A stretch of DNA of 11,523 nucleotides from Desulfomonile tiedjei (GCA_020718965.1 DYRE01000044.1:1-11523), one strand, 5' to 3'; shown: positions 1-6,829, counted from the first letter of the stretch. Notes: generated by a model not told the origin, from the sequence alone. Numbers and translations: made by a program.

Positions 1-765
1 GACCACGATATTAGATGGCAGGTGAGTTACTCTAACCGCGGAGTCAGTGGTATTTACACTTTGACCACCCGGACCGGATGATCGATAAACGTCTATTTTA
101 AGGTCTTTTGGATCAATGCCTATTTCTACGTCGTCTGCTTCAGGCAGAACAGCTACGGTGATTGCTGAAGTGTGAATACGCCCTTGAGATTCCGTCAGTG
201 GAACTCTTTGCACCCGGTGGACACCGCGCTCATACTTGAGTCTGGAAAATGCTCCAGCCCCCTGTATAAGAGCTATAACTTCCTTCAGTCCTCCTGTGGC
301 GCTGTTTGATACAGACATCATATCAACTTTCCACTTCCTAAATTCCGCATATCGGCAATAGGCCCTGAACAAATCGGCCGCAAAGAGAGCAGCTTCCTCG
401 CCACCGGTTCCCGCCCTGATTTCAAGAAATATGTTTTTGTCATCATAAGGATCTTTAGGGATCAAGAGCAAATTGATCTTGCGCTCGAGTTCGTTTCTGA
501 GTTCGATCAGAGGGGCCAGATCTTCACGCGCCATTCCAACAAGTTCTGTGTCTTCACCTTCTGAAATGATTCCCTCAAGCTCACCAATTTCACGAGTCAC
601 TTCACTGAGTTTTCGGTACGCTTTTATTATGTCACTCAGATCTGACTGTTCCTTGGAAAACTTTTTGAGCAGGTTATGATCTGAAACCACTTCCGGCCTG
701 GATAGCTCCAAGTTTAATTCTTCATACCTCTTGTTAAGTTCTTCCAGTTTCTCAATTACTTGCAT
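1..765 (-). CDS. prfA: Peptide chain release factor 1 (RF1), C-terminus cut off by the window edge
   Basis: RF1 recognises UAA and UAG stop codons in the ribosomal A site and triggers hydrolysis of peptidyl-tRNA. The 255 visible residues start at an ATG and run open to the window edge. The N-terminal helical domain (about 1-105) is followed by the RF signature RAGTGGEEAALFA (117-129), the codon-recognition tripeptide PLT (189-191, the PxT type of RF1 rather than the SPF of RF2), and the catalytic GGQ at 233-235, the same position as in E. coli RF1. The family is about 355-360 residues long, so roughly 100 C-terminal residues lie outside. The start is 9 bases after the stop of the DUF1385 gene, so the two are probably cotranscribed and perhaps translationally coupled; the ribosome site (GAG/TAGG region) is weak. 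In many bacteria prmC, the methyltransferase of the GGQ glutamine, follows; that would be outside this window. Confidence 0.97.
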   Translation of the reverse strand, partial: MQVIEKLEELNKRYEELNLELSRPEVVSDHNLLKKFSKEQSDLSDIIKAYRKLSEVTREIGELEGIISEGEDTELVGMAREDLAPLIELRNELERKINLLLIPKDPYDDKNIFLEIRAGTGGEEAALFAADLFRAYCRYAEFRKWKVDMMSVSNSATGGLKEVIALIQGAGAFSRLKYERGVHRVQRVPLTESQGRIHTSAITVAVLPEADDVEIGIDPKDLKIDVYRSSGPGGQSVNTTDSAVRVTHLPSNIVV

Positions 766-774
766 AACCTAAGC

Positions 775-1743
775 TCATGCCGAGTTTTTTACTTCGGCCC
801 ATTCCTGTTCCTTTTCAAGTGTTTTCTTCAAAGCCACAATAGCAACCTCTAGTTGATCGTCGGAGGGTTCACGAGTAGTAAGCTTCTGGAGCCACAGGCC
901 AGGAGAAAGCATGGCGGAAAGGAACATGTTGTGGTGTTTGTCTCCAAGTCGTATGAGTTCATACGAGATTCCGGCAATAAAAGGTAGCAGGGCTATCTTG
1001 ACCAATATGAAAAAGGCGTTGGTGATAATTAAATTGCCGAAGAGTTCCTTTGGCACAAGAGGAAACACCAATGTGAAAAGGAAAATACTCAGCATCAGGA
1101 CTAGCAGTATGAAAGCAGTGCCGCATCTTGGATGGAGTGTAGGATATTTCCTGGCATTTTCTACAGTTAGTTCTTCTCCCTTTTCGTAGGCGTGAATGGA
1201 TTTGTGTTCAGCTCCATGGTACTGAAAGACCCTTCGAATTTCCTTGAGCAAAGATATTAAGGCTATGTACGCCACGAAAATGCTCACCTTTATGACACCA
1301 TCTATTACATGGAACCAGATGCTGCTTACACCAAGATCAGCGCCAACCAGTGTTCCTATTCCAAGAGTGGCAAGGTGGGGAACAACGACGAACAGCAGGA
1401 TGGCTCCAGCCAACGCGAACGCAATAGTCCCAGCGAGAGCGAGAGGACTTAACTTCTCTTCTTCTTCTCCGAGAGCTTCCTGGGCCGAATAGGTAAGAGC
1501 CTGAATGCCATTGAACATGGCCTCATAAAGTATTATGCAGCCTCTAAGAAAAGGTTTTTTCAAGAAAGGCCACTTTTCCATGGGAGAATACCATCTGTCT
1601 TCACGAACTGAAAGCTCGCCATCAGGCCTGCGGACAACAATGGTGAATGTCTTCGGAGCTCTCATCATGATGCCCTCGATGACAGCCTGCCCGCCGACTT
1701 TTATGGGAATGACCGTGGAGCCGGAATCGTTATTTAGTATCAT
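775..1743 (-). CDS. DUF1385 family membrane protein (YqhQ-like)
   Basis: This is a 322-residue integral membrane protein of the DUF1385 family (B. subtilis YqhQ); its biochemical function is not established. Family hallmarks are visible: an N-terminal GGQAVIEGIMMR block (17-28), a central YHGAEHKSIHAYE block (175-187) rich in possible metal ligands, HPRCGTAF (204-211), and a C-terminal PGLWLQKLTTREP block (281-293). Hydrophobic, probably membrane-spanning stretches lie at about 101-122, 147-166, 210-231 and 238-260. The length is normal for the family. The gene lies between rpmE and prfA, an order I know from several bacterial groups, which suggests expression with the translation cluster but does not reveal a role. 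The ATG has only a weak upstream AGG. It ends in TGA 9 bases before prfA. Confidence 0.93.
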   Translation of the reverse strand: MILNNDSGSTVIPIKVGGQAVIEGIMMRAPKTFTIVVRRPDGELSVREDRWYSPMEKWPFLKKPFLRGCIILYEAMFNGIQALTYSAQEALGEEEEKLSPLALAGTIAFALAGAILLFVVVPHLATLGIGTLVGADLGVSSIWFHVIDGVIKVSIFVAYIALISLLKEIRRVFQYHGAEHKSIHAYEKGEELTVENARKYPTLHPRCGTAFILLVLMLSIFLFTLVFPLVPKELFGNLIITNAFFILVKIALLPFIAGISYELIRLGDKHHNMFLSAMLSPGLWLQKLTTREPSDDQLEVAIVALKKTLEKEQEWAEVKNSA

Positions 1744-1852
1744 TAACCTGGACTTTCTAATTATGAATACGCTGTAATACTGTTACGAATTCGTTGTCCG
1801 GTCCTAATTGACCAGCTACAAAAAATATTTGCGTCCAACGAATGATAATGAT

Positions 1853-2152
1853 TTACGCCGATTTTTCACTGTCCTGTTTTTTTGTGGGCGATGTTTTAAT
1901 CCCCGCCTCTTTTTTCTTTCCTATTTTTGAAGGCTTTTTGCCAGTTGCTATTGCCTGGTCTCCGTATTTTTTTAGGAATCTCTCCACGCGCCCAGCGCTA
2001 TCCACCAATTTTTGCTTGCCAGTAAAAAACGGATGGCACGATGAACAGATTTCCAGTCGGTATTCAGGCTGTAAGGACTCTGTATTGATTTCCGCCCCGC
2101 AAGCGCAACGAAACACAGAGTCTTTATATTCAGGATGTATTCCTTTTTTCAT
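1853..2152 (-). CDS. rpmE: 50S ribosomal protein L31, zinc-binding type, with lysine-rich C-terminal tail
   Basis: L31 sits on the large subunit and helps bridge it to the 30S head. The protein starts MKKGIHPEY and has the family motif CHPFFTGKQ (39-47) and GRVERFLKKYG (54-64). Cysteines 16, 18, 36 and 39 match the zinc-binding C+ form, as opposed to the zinc-free paralogue made under zinc starvation. The start at 2152 is chosen over an in-frame ATG 23 codons upstream because a strong GGAGG lies just before it and the protein then begins exactly like other L31s. The product is 99 residues against about 66-75 usually; the excess is a tail (about 66-99) with some ten lysines plus serines and threonines. 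It follows rho by about 208 bases and precedes the DUF1385 gene by 109 bases on the same strand. Confidence 0.96.
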   Translation of the reverse strand: MKKGIHPEYKDSVFRCACGAEINTESLQPEYRLEICSSCHPFFTGKQKLVDSAGRVERFLKKYGDQAIATGKKPSKIGKKKEAGIKTSPTKKQDSEKSA

Positions 2153-2224
2153 GGGTGTCCTCCAGGAATTAATTTTCAAACTACATAGTATATCATCATA
2201 ATTTCCCGAAAAGCAAAACATATT

Positions 2225-2281
2225 AAGCCTCCTAAGGTTAGAGGCTCCACTTCACAGTGCGTATAGAGGCCTTCGAGGCTT
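2225..2281 (-). promoter_or_regulatory. Competing inverted repeats in the rho-rpmE spacer (possible attenuator or leader structure)
   Basis: Between rho and rpmE the plus strand has AAGCCTC at 2225-2231, GAGGCT at 2241-2246 and GAGGCTT at 2275-2281. In the minus-strand transcript the last element reached (from 2231-2225) can pair with either of the two earlier ones: 6 bp with a 9-base loop, or 7 bp with a 43-base interval. These pairings exclude each other. The short hairpin is not followed by a clean U run, so a simple terminator is unlikely. A leader that controls rpmE, or a processing site separating rho from rpmE, is possible, but this rests on short repeats only. Confidence 0.25.
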
Positions 2282-2360
2282 GTCCCAATTTTGGCCCAAG
2301 CCACAGCCCATAAATTGTTGGTGATCGATAGCTCTGGTTTTTCAGTGAATGCTTGTCGCC

Positions 2361-3614
2361 CTATTTGTTCATAACCTGCAAAAATTCGCGGTTTGAATCT
2401 GTTTGCATTATCTTGTCCAGGAGGAATTCCATTGCGTCCACCGAATTCATGTCGGCAAGGAGTTTGCGGAGTAACCATATTCTCTGCAGATCTTGCGGGT
2501 TGAGCAGTAATTCTTCTTTTCGAGTTCCTGATCGGTTGATGTCTATACAGGGGAATATACGTCGCTCCAGAAGACGTCTGTCCAAATGGATTTCCATGTT
2601 ACCTGTGCCTTTAAATTCCTCATAGATGACTTCATCCATTTTACTGCCGGTGTCGATCAGAGCTGTAGCAATTATTGTAAGACTGCCGCCTTCCTCAATG
2701 TTTCGAGCGGCCCCGAAGAATCTTTTGGGTCTATGAAGGGCATTTGAGTCTACTCCACCCGACAGTATTTTGCCACTCGGCGGCACAACCGTATTGTGAG
2801 CCCGCGCTAATCGGGTGATGCTATCAAGTAGTATGACGACATCTCTCTTGTGCTCTACCAGCCTCTTGGCCTTTTCTATGACCATATCAGCCACTTGCAC
2901 ATGCCTTTGGGCCGGCTCATCAAATGTCGAGGAGATGACCTCCCCTCTCACTGAACGCTGCATATCCGTGACTTCTTCGGGACGTTCATCAATAAGAAGT
3001 ACAATCAAATATACATCTGGATGGTTCATGGTAAGGCTGTTGGCTATTTGTTGAAGAAGCACTGTCTTGCCGGCTTTGGGGGGAGATACGATTAGAGCGC
3101 GCTGCCCTTTTCCAATCGGCGCGACAAGATCCATGATTCTCATCGAATACTGAGTGGGATTGATCTCCAGTTTCAGTTTTTCGTCAGGATAGAGAGGTGT
3201 TAAGTTGTCAAACAGAACTTTGTCCCTGACTTTGTCTGGATCCTCTCCATTAATTAACTCAACCTTGAGTAAGGCGAAATATCTTTCGGTGTCTTTGGGC
3301 GGACGAATATAGCCTGCGACTGTATCTCCAGTGCGGAGGTTAAAACGCCTTATCTGACTTGGAGATACATAAATATCATCCGGTCCTGGAAGATAGTTGT
3401 AGTCAGGCGCCCTTAAGAAGCCGAACCCGTCAGGAAGGGTTTCGATAACACCCTCACCCCTGATCGGTTGCTCCTTTTCCTGTTGTTGTTGGGCCTGTAG
3501 GATTGCAAAAATTAGTTCCTGCTTCCGCATGCTACTAACGCCCTCAATTTCTAGGGAATTAGCTATAGCCAGAAGTTGACTGACTTTTTTTTCTTTCAAC
3601 TCTTGAACGTCCAT
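2361..3614 (-). CDS. rho: Transcription termination factor Rho
   Basis: Rho is a hexameric RNA-dependent ATPase/translocase that ends transcription at unstructured, untranslated RNA. The 417-residue length is close to the E. coli protein. Domains in order: N-terminal helical Rho_N (about 1-45), a short glutamine-rich linker (41-45), the cold-shock-like RNA-binding domain with DGFGFLRAP (62-70) and DDIYVSPSQIRRF (79-91), then the RecA-type motor. Walker A is SPPKAGKT (177-184), the catalytic-glutamate region DERPEEV is 209-215, Walker B ILLDS is 261-265, the Q-loop GKILSGGVD is 281-289, and GTGNMEIHLDRRL is 337-349. The ATG has AGGAG just upstream. There is no large insert in the RNA-binding part, unlike Rho of many Actinobacteria or Bacteroidetes. 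It is the first gene of the minus-strand cluster and is divergent from the hda-like gene. Confidence 0.98.
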   Translation of the reverse strand: MDVQELKEKKVSQLLAIANSLEIEGVSSMRKQELIFAILQAQQQQEKEQPIRGEGVIETLPDGFGFLRAPDYNYLPGPDDIYVSPSQIRRFNLRTGDTVAGYIRPPKDTERYFALLKVELINGEDPDKVRDKVLFDNLTPLYPDEKLKLEINPTQYSMRIMDLVAPIGKGQRALIVSPPKAGKTVLLQQIANSLTMNHPDVYLIVLLIDERPEEVTDMQRSVRGEVISSTFDEPAQRHVQVADMVIEKAKRLVEHKRDVVILLDSITRLARAHNTVVPPSGKILSGGVDSNALHRPKRFFGAARNIEEGGSLTIIATALIDTGSKMDEVIYEEFKGTGNMEIHLDRRLLERRIFPCIDINRSGTRKEELLLNPQDLQRIWLLRKLLADMNSVDAMEFLLDKIMQTDSNREFLQVMNK

Positions 3615-3712
3615 GCCTTCTCCTGATCGATTCTTTTGGAAAATATAGGTGATTATTTTTTCTTGGGATCTATAAATGTCGAAGCAATTCTTTATGACAG
3701 GTCAAATAGGAA

Positions 3713-3735
3713 AACGAAATCGAAAATCTTTCGTT
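3713..3735. promoter_or_regulatory. Perfect 7-bp inverted repeat in the rho/hda divergent region (operator candidate)
   Basis: AACGAAA at 3713-3719 and TTTCGTT at 3729-3735 are exact reverse complements separated by 9 bases. The element is in the 222-base non-coding stretch between the divergent rho and hda-like genes, about 100 bases from either start. It could be a binding site for a dimeric regulator. It could instead form a hairpin in a long rho leader RNA. No T run follows it, so a terminator is unlikely. No known regulator is assigned. Confidence 0.35.
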
Positions 3736-3814
3736 ACGCCCCAACCGGTTTCTGGAATTCCTCGGATGGTTTCTCGCGTTTAGGGAGACTAACGCCCACG
3801 TAGCAGCCGTTCGA

Positions 3815-3843
3815 AGATTAAAGGAGGTCGTCCCAACTGTCAA
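3815..3843 (-). promoter_or_regulatory. rho: Possible sigma-70 promoter for rho
   Basis: On the minus strand TTGACA (3843-3838), a perfect -35 box, is followed after exactly 17 bases by TAATCT (3820-3815), a poor -10 match (3 of 6). Transcription from here would give a rho leader of about 200 bases that includes the inverted repeat at 3713-3735. The site overlaps the ribosome-binding region and start of the divergent hda-like gene. The -10 match is weak, and I saw no better candidate nearer to rho. Confidence 0.3.
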
Positions 3844-4643
3844 GCATTTTGTTAAATTTGGTAGTTGATCATTCTGACGGACACCAATACAATCGCTTCA
3901 TGCGACAAATTGCCCTACCTCTATTTAATCCGAAGGTTTTCTTATTCTCTGACATTATTGTCCATCCAGGAATATCCAAGACTATTGGATTGCTTGAATC
4001 AGCATTGACCGAGGTTTCGCATTCTAATCCTGTACCTAAAACGTTCCTTCTCCATGGACCTTCAGGCTCTGGCAAAACCATGCTTTTAAGGGCTTCATAC
4101 GAATACTTTAAACATCTGAGTCAGTCAACTTACAGAAAGGGCTTATTTGTTAGCATTGCGGATCAAATGTCAGATGAACCTACACTGGAAATGCTGGCGC
4201 GGTTTGGTCAAGGGGAACTATCTGCAGTCAACCTAGTATGCGTGGACGACGTGGACAAAATCTCAGGATTAGAATCTAATCATCTTTGGAGCCTATGGAA
4301 CAGGCTCTTGGTCATCGGAGCCCACTTGCTCTGCTCCTCCTCGGTTGGACCAGAAGCGCTGTTTACTGCGAATCCCCATCTCCGGTCCAGAATGCTGGCA
4401 GGTTTATCGCTAGAATTGACGCCACCTGATGACCATACACGGGTACTTATTTTGGATAAAATGGCGTCAAAAAGGGGAATCAAGCTCAGTCAGGATGTCA
4501 TCAATTATCTTTTGTCGAGAAAATCCAGAAATCTCAAAAAACTCGAAGAGCTTCTGGATATTCTCGATGAGATATCTCTTCAGGAACGCAGACGTGTCAC
4601 TCTGCGACTAATAAAGGAACTTGAATCAGAACTATTGTTATGA
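3837..4643 (+). CDS. hda: Hda-like DnaA-homologous AAA+ protein (regulator of replication initiation)
   Basis: Hda, bound to the DNA polymerase sliding clamp and ADP, stimulates ATP hydrolysis by DnaA and so prevents re-initiation. Counting from the CTG at 3837 (268 residues), the sequence shows QIALPL (24-29), matching the clamp-binding hexapeptide at the Hda N-terminus, then Walker A GPSGSGKT (74-81), Walker B LVCVDD (133-138), the box VII arginines in LRSRM (R183, R185) and sensor 2 SRNLKKLEELL with R231. It ends after the AAA+ lid and lacks the DnaA DNA-binding domain IV, which separates it from DnaA. Start: a perfect AAGGAGGT (3821-3828) is well spaced for CTG 3837 only; TTG 3849 is 21 bases from it and ATG 3900 has no ribosome site, although ATG 3900 would still keep the clamp motif. 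The usual sensor 1 SDRPP-type segment reads CSSSVGPEA. It is followed after 63 bases by recO. Confidence 0.8.
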   Translation: MSSILLNLVVDHSDGHQYNRFMRQIALPLFNPKVFLFSDIIVHPGISKTIGLLESALTEVSHSNPVPKTFLLHGPSGSGKTMLLRASYEYFKHLSQSTYRKGLFVSIADQMSDEPTLEMLARFGQGELSAVNLVCVDDVDKISGLESNHLWSLWNRLLVIGAHLLCSSSVGPEALFTANPHLRSRMLAGLSLELTPPDDHTRVLILDKMASKRGIKLSQDVINYLLSRKSRNLKKLEELLDILDEISLQERRRVTLRLIKELESELLL

Positions 4644-4706
4644 GCTATACATATTGAGTCTATATTTCAGTTTCTGACATCTGGCGCTGAGAAATCCCAA
4701 AAAATT

Positions 4707-5459
4707 ATGACAATCAGATCAATAATAATGAAAAAGATAGACAGAGGTGAAGCCGACGAAACGGTCATATTCCTTTCGCGTGAAAGAGGCTGGCTTACCG
4801 GGATAGCCAAGAATTCAAGAAAAAGTCGCGTAAGGTTTGGGGGGCATCTGGAGCCTTTCTGTGTGGTGGATCTGGCTGTGCGCTTGAGAAAAAAGGATAA
4901 TCTCGTCTGGATAGATGAGTCGCACATGTCCAAAGGATTCTTGAAGATTAGGGGTAAAATGGAATCTTTGGCCAGAGTCTCATATTTTTTTGAACTAGTA
5001 TCTGTCTTCTTACCCGAATCTAGCCCTGATCCGGATGTATTCGATTTCCTGGAGAACTTTCTTGAGACTCTTGACGCTTCTAATCCTGGTTCCATCGAAT
5101 TGCTCGTAAGCGAAATTCATCTTCTGGGGCTTCTGGGCTTCCAGCCTTCGTTTAATCGTTGTCCATTCTGCGGGCAGGGATTTGCTTCCAATCCCGACGT
5201 ATTCTTTTCTCCGCTTTTGGGAGGGGCCGTTCACAAGAGTTGTGTCGAATATAAACCTGCGCTGGACAAAACCATGAGTCCTGCCACATTGGCGGCTTTG
5301 CGACACGGTTTGAACGCAGATTCCCGGCTAGTAGAAAGAATCAAATTAAGCAGGAGCGCCGAAAAAGAAATTCGAGACAGTCTATCGGCCTTTGTTCGGT
5401 GTTTGAGGGGAGAAGAAATCAAGTCTTTAAGATTTATGGAAAAAGCAGGCTATTTCTAG
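4707..5459 (+). CDS. recO: DNA repair protein RecO
   Basis: RecO anneals single strands and, with RecR, loads RecA onto SSB-coated DNA in the RecFOR gap-repair pathway. The 250 residues match the family in length and layout: an N-terminal OB-fold with the RGEADETVIFLSRERGWLTG stretch (13-32) and the IAKNSRKSRVRFGGHLEPF segment (33-51), then a helical C-terminal domain with a zinc-finger segment CPFCG (C152, C155) plus H176 and C179 (HKSC). The ATG at 4707 puts about 12 residues before the GEADE core, as usual; the later ATG at 4728 would remove the first beta strand. No strong Shine-Dalgarno is seen (only GAGA-like bases), so translation may be modest or helped by the upstream hda-like gene 63 bases away. 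The stop lies 26 bases from the convergent lipoprotein gene. Confidence 0.93.
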   Translation: MTIRSIIMKKIDRGEADETVIFLSRERGWLTGIAKNSRKSRVRFGGHLEPFCVVDLAVRLRKKDNLVWIDESHMSKGFLKIRGKMESLARVSYFFELVSVFLPESSPDPDVFDFLENFLETLDASNPGSIELLVSEIHLLGLLGFQPSFNRCPFCGQGFASNPDVFFSPLLGGAVHKSCVEYKPALDKTMSPATLAALRHGLNADSRLVERIKLSRSAEKEIRDSLSAFVRCLRGEEIKSLRFMEKAGYF

Positions 5460-5485
5460 TTACCAGTCGTGAGCCGCCATATCAT

Positions 5486-6496
5486 TTAGGGTCTGTCGCC
5501 GGCTACGCCTTCAAGTAATCTATCGATTACTGAGTGGGATTTTTCTAGTTCCCCAGACGCTGGGACCTCAGACTGAGTTTTATTATCCGCAGCGTTTGAT
5601 TTCTCTTTCAAATCCTTAATCTGTTGAATGTACGATTCCCTTTCAGATTGCAGTTGGCGGACTTGAACATTACTTGACGCCAGTTCCTTCTTAAGGCTGT
5701 CAATCTCGGCGGTGATTCGCGTCGATTCGGTTTGGCGCCGGTCAAGCAAAATCTTCATCTGAGCTGCCTGCTTCTGACATTCGTTGAAATTATTCTTAAT
5801 CTCATCCAGTTGGTTTTCAGCGTTGCCTTTAAGTTGAGTAGCGTCAGACCAGGCTTTCTTAAGCGTGTCCAGGAGTTTTTCTTTCTCTTTAAGCTCCCCT
5901 TCGATTTTTGAAACCACGTCATTCTGTTCCGATAGTCTGGATTCAAGCGTCTTAAGCGTTTCTTCCATCTGCAAATGCGTATTTCTGGACTCCGTCTTCA
6001 GGGATTCAAGGTCTTTTTTCAGCCCTTCTCTCTCTTGCGAGATTATTTCAAGATCCACCAGCGCCTTCTTTAGATCGTTGTCCCTTTTCGAAAGATCAAC
6101 TGTTAGGGATTCAACTTTTCTGGCAGCCTGCTCGTACTTAAATTCTGCGATGGCCTTTGCCCCCATAAGCGCTATCCGGGTCTGATTGGAAAGCCCGCCA
6201 GATTGACTGTCGGCGTTCTTGTCGGATAAGGCTTCTCCCCCTTCTTCCTGTGCAGCTTCCTGCAACTCTTTGAGTCTCTCTGAAAGCATTTCGTTGGATG
6301 CCCTCAACTCCTTATTTTCAGATTCTACTGACAGTAGTTTTGCTTCCGTAAGCTTCAATTCCGATTCCAGAGTTGAGGACGCCCCAAGAGTCTTATCAGT
6401 CGAGGAAGTTGATACCTGCTCGGTTTTACCTACGCAGGATTGAAGAGCCATTAATACGAACAGGAACAAGATTGAGAACAGTTTAAAAGTTTTCAT
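5486..6496 (-). CDS. Predicted coiled-coil lipoprotein of unknown function
   Basis: I do not recognise this 336-residue protein beyond its architecture. It begins MKTFKLFSILFLFVLMALQSC, a lipoprotein signal peptide with lipid-acceptor Cys21 (lipobox LQSC, slightly non-standard at the -2 glutamine). Valine at +2 does not signal inner-membrane retention in the E. coli scheme, so outer-membrane sorting is likely. A Ser/Thr-rich linker (about 25-45) leads to long Lys/Glu/Leu heptad segments at about 45-82 and 115-300, separated by a Gly/Ser/Asn-rich break (86-105), and a short C-terminal tail. It resembles periplasmic coiled-coil spacers or cell-envelope tethers only by shape. The start at 6496 is preferred over ATG 6523 because a strong AAGGAGAG lies 7-8 bases before it and the signal peptide then begins properly. 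It has its own promoter and faces recO tail to tail. Confidence 0.8.
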   Translation of the reverse strand: MKTFKLFSILFLFVLMALQSCVGKTEQVSTSSTDKTLGASSTLESELKLTEAKLLSVESENKELRASNEMLSERLKELQEAAQEEGGEALSDKNADSQSGGLSNQTRIALMGAKAIAEFKYEQAARKVESLTVDLSKRDNDLKKALVDLEIISQEREGLKKDLESLKTESRNTHLQMEETLKTLESRLSEQNDVVSKIEGELKEKEKLLDTLKKAWSDATQLKGNAENQLDEIKNNFNECQKQAAQMKILLDRRQTESTRITAEIDSLKKELASSNVQVRQLQSERESYIQQIKDLKEKSNAADNKTQSEVPASGELEKSHSVIDRLLEGVAGDRP

Positions 6497-6565
6497 CTTT
6501 GGCTCTCCTTTCAACAGAAACAATCTAAGCTAGATATCAATTAATAATCTTGAATGATCGAGTTA

Positions 6566-6599
6566 ATTTTATTGTTAAAATGACAGAATGTCAATTTAA
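6566..6599 (-). promoter_or_regulatory. Sigma-70 promoter of the lipoprotein gene, overlapped by a palindromic operator candidate
   Basis: On the minus strand TTGACA (6594-6589) is followed after exactly 17 bases by TAAAAT (6571-6566), a near-consensus promoter about 70 bases before the lipoprotein start. The -35 box lies inside a palindrome at 6575-6599: arms TTAAA-A-TGACA and TGTCA-A-TTTAA around a GAA centre, with one A/A mismatch per arm pair. A dimeric repressor bound there would block RNA polymerase. The regulator is unknown. Confidence 0.7.
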
Positions 6600-6799
6600 A
6601 TAGAATTAATATAGCATGTTATTACGATTATTATATAAAAGAGTGCAGATTAAGCCGTTACCAGCTTCAGACAGCAAAGATTATCGTGCATCGCTCAGTT
6701 AGAGCATCTCATCTGAAATGAGGTTCATAAAAGAGCGCTACTGTCACTCAAATCGAATTTTGGAGGATTCAGACTGACACCAGTTTTGCCTTATTCGCC

Positions 6800-6829
6800 T
6801 TGACAAATTTCTTTATTATTTGCTATTGA
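6800..6829 (+). promoter_or_regulatory. Possible sigma-70 promoter for the acyl-CoA dehydrogenase cluster
   Basis: TTGACA at 6800-6805 is a perfect -35 box; 18 bases later TATTGA (6824-6829) is a partial -10 (3 of 6). It would give a leader of about 220 bases before the dehydrogenase start. The -10 region overlaps TTGATCAA (6826-6833), which could bind a regulator. A closer promoter within 6850-7040 is not excluded. Confidence 0.35.

Noticed and set aside
1779..1819. Terminator between rpmE and the DUF1385 gene
   Set aside because: Only 4-bp stems (GGTC/GACC, GTAA/TTAC) are seen and no T run follows on the minus strand.
1842..2201. 119-codon open frame on the plus strand opposite rpmE
   Set aside because: It is antisense to a certain L31 gene with a strong ribosome site; its translation has no recognisable pattern and no ribosome site of its own.
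2153..2221. Extended rpmE start at 2221
   Set aside because: The 23 extra residues do not resemble L31, and the GGAGG site is placed for the ATG at 2152.
3743..3761. Short palindromes AACCGGTT and GGAATTCC as operators
   Set aside because: Eight-base palindromes are common by chance, and they lack extended symmetry or a promoter overlap.
6693..6763. Functional tRNA gene (Ser-TGA or similar)
   Set aside because: No acceptor stem, no GG in the D-loop, C at position 33 and wrong spacing to the T-arm; kept only as a tRNA-like remnant among the findings.
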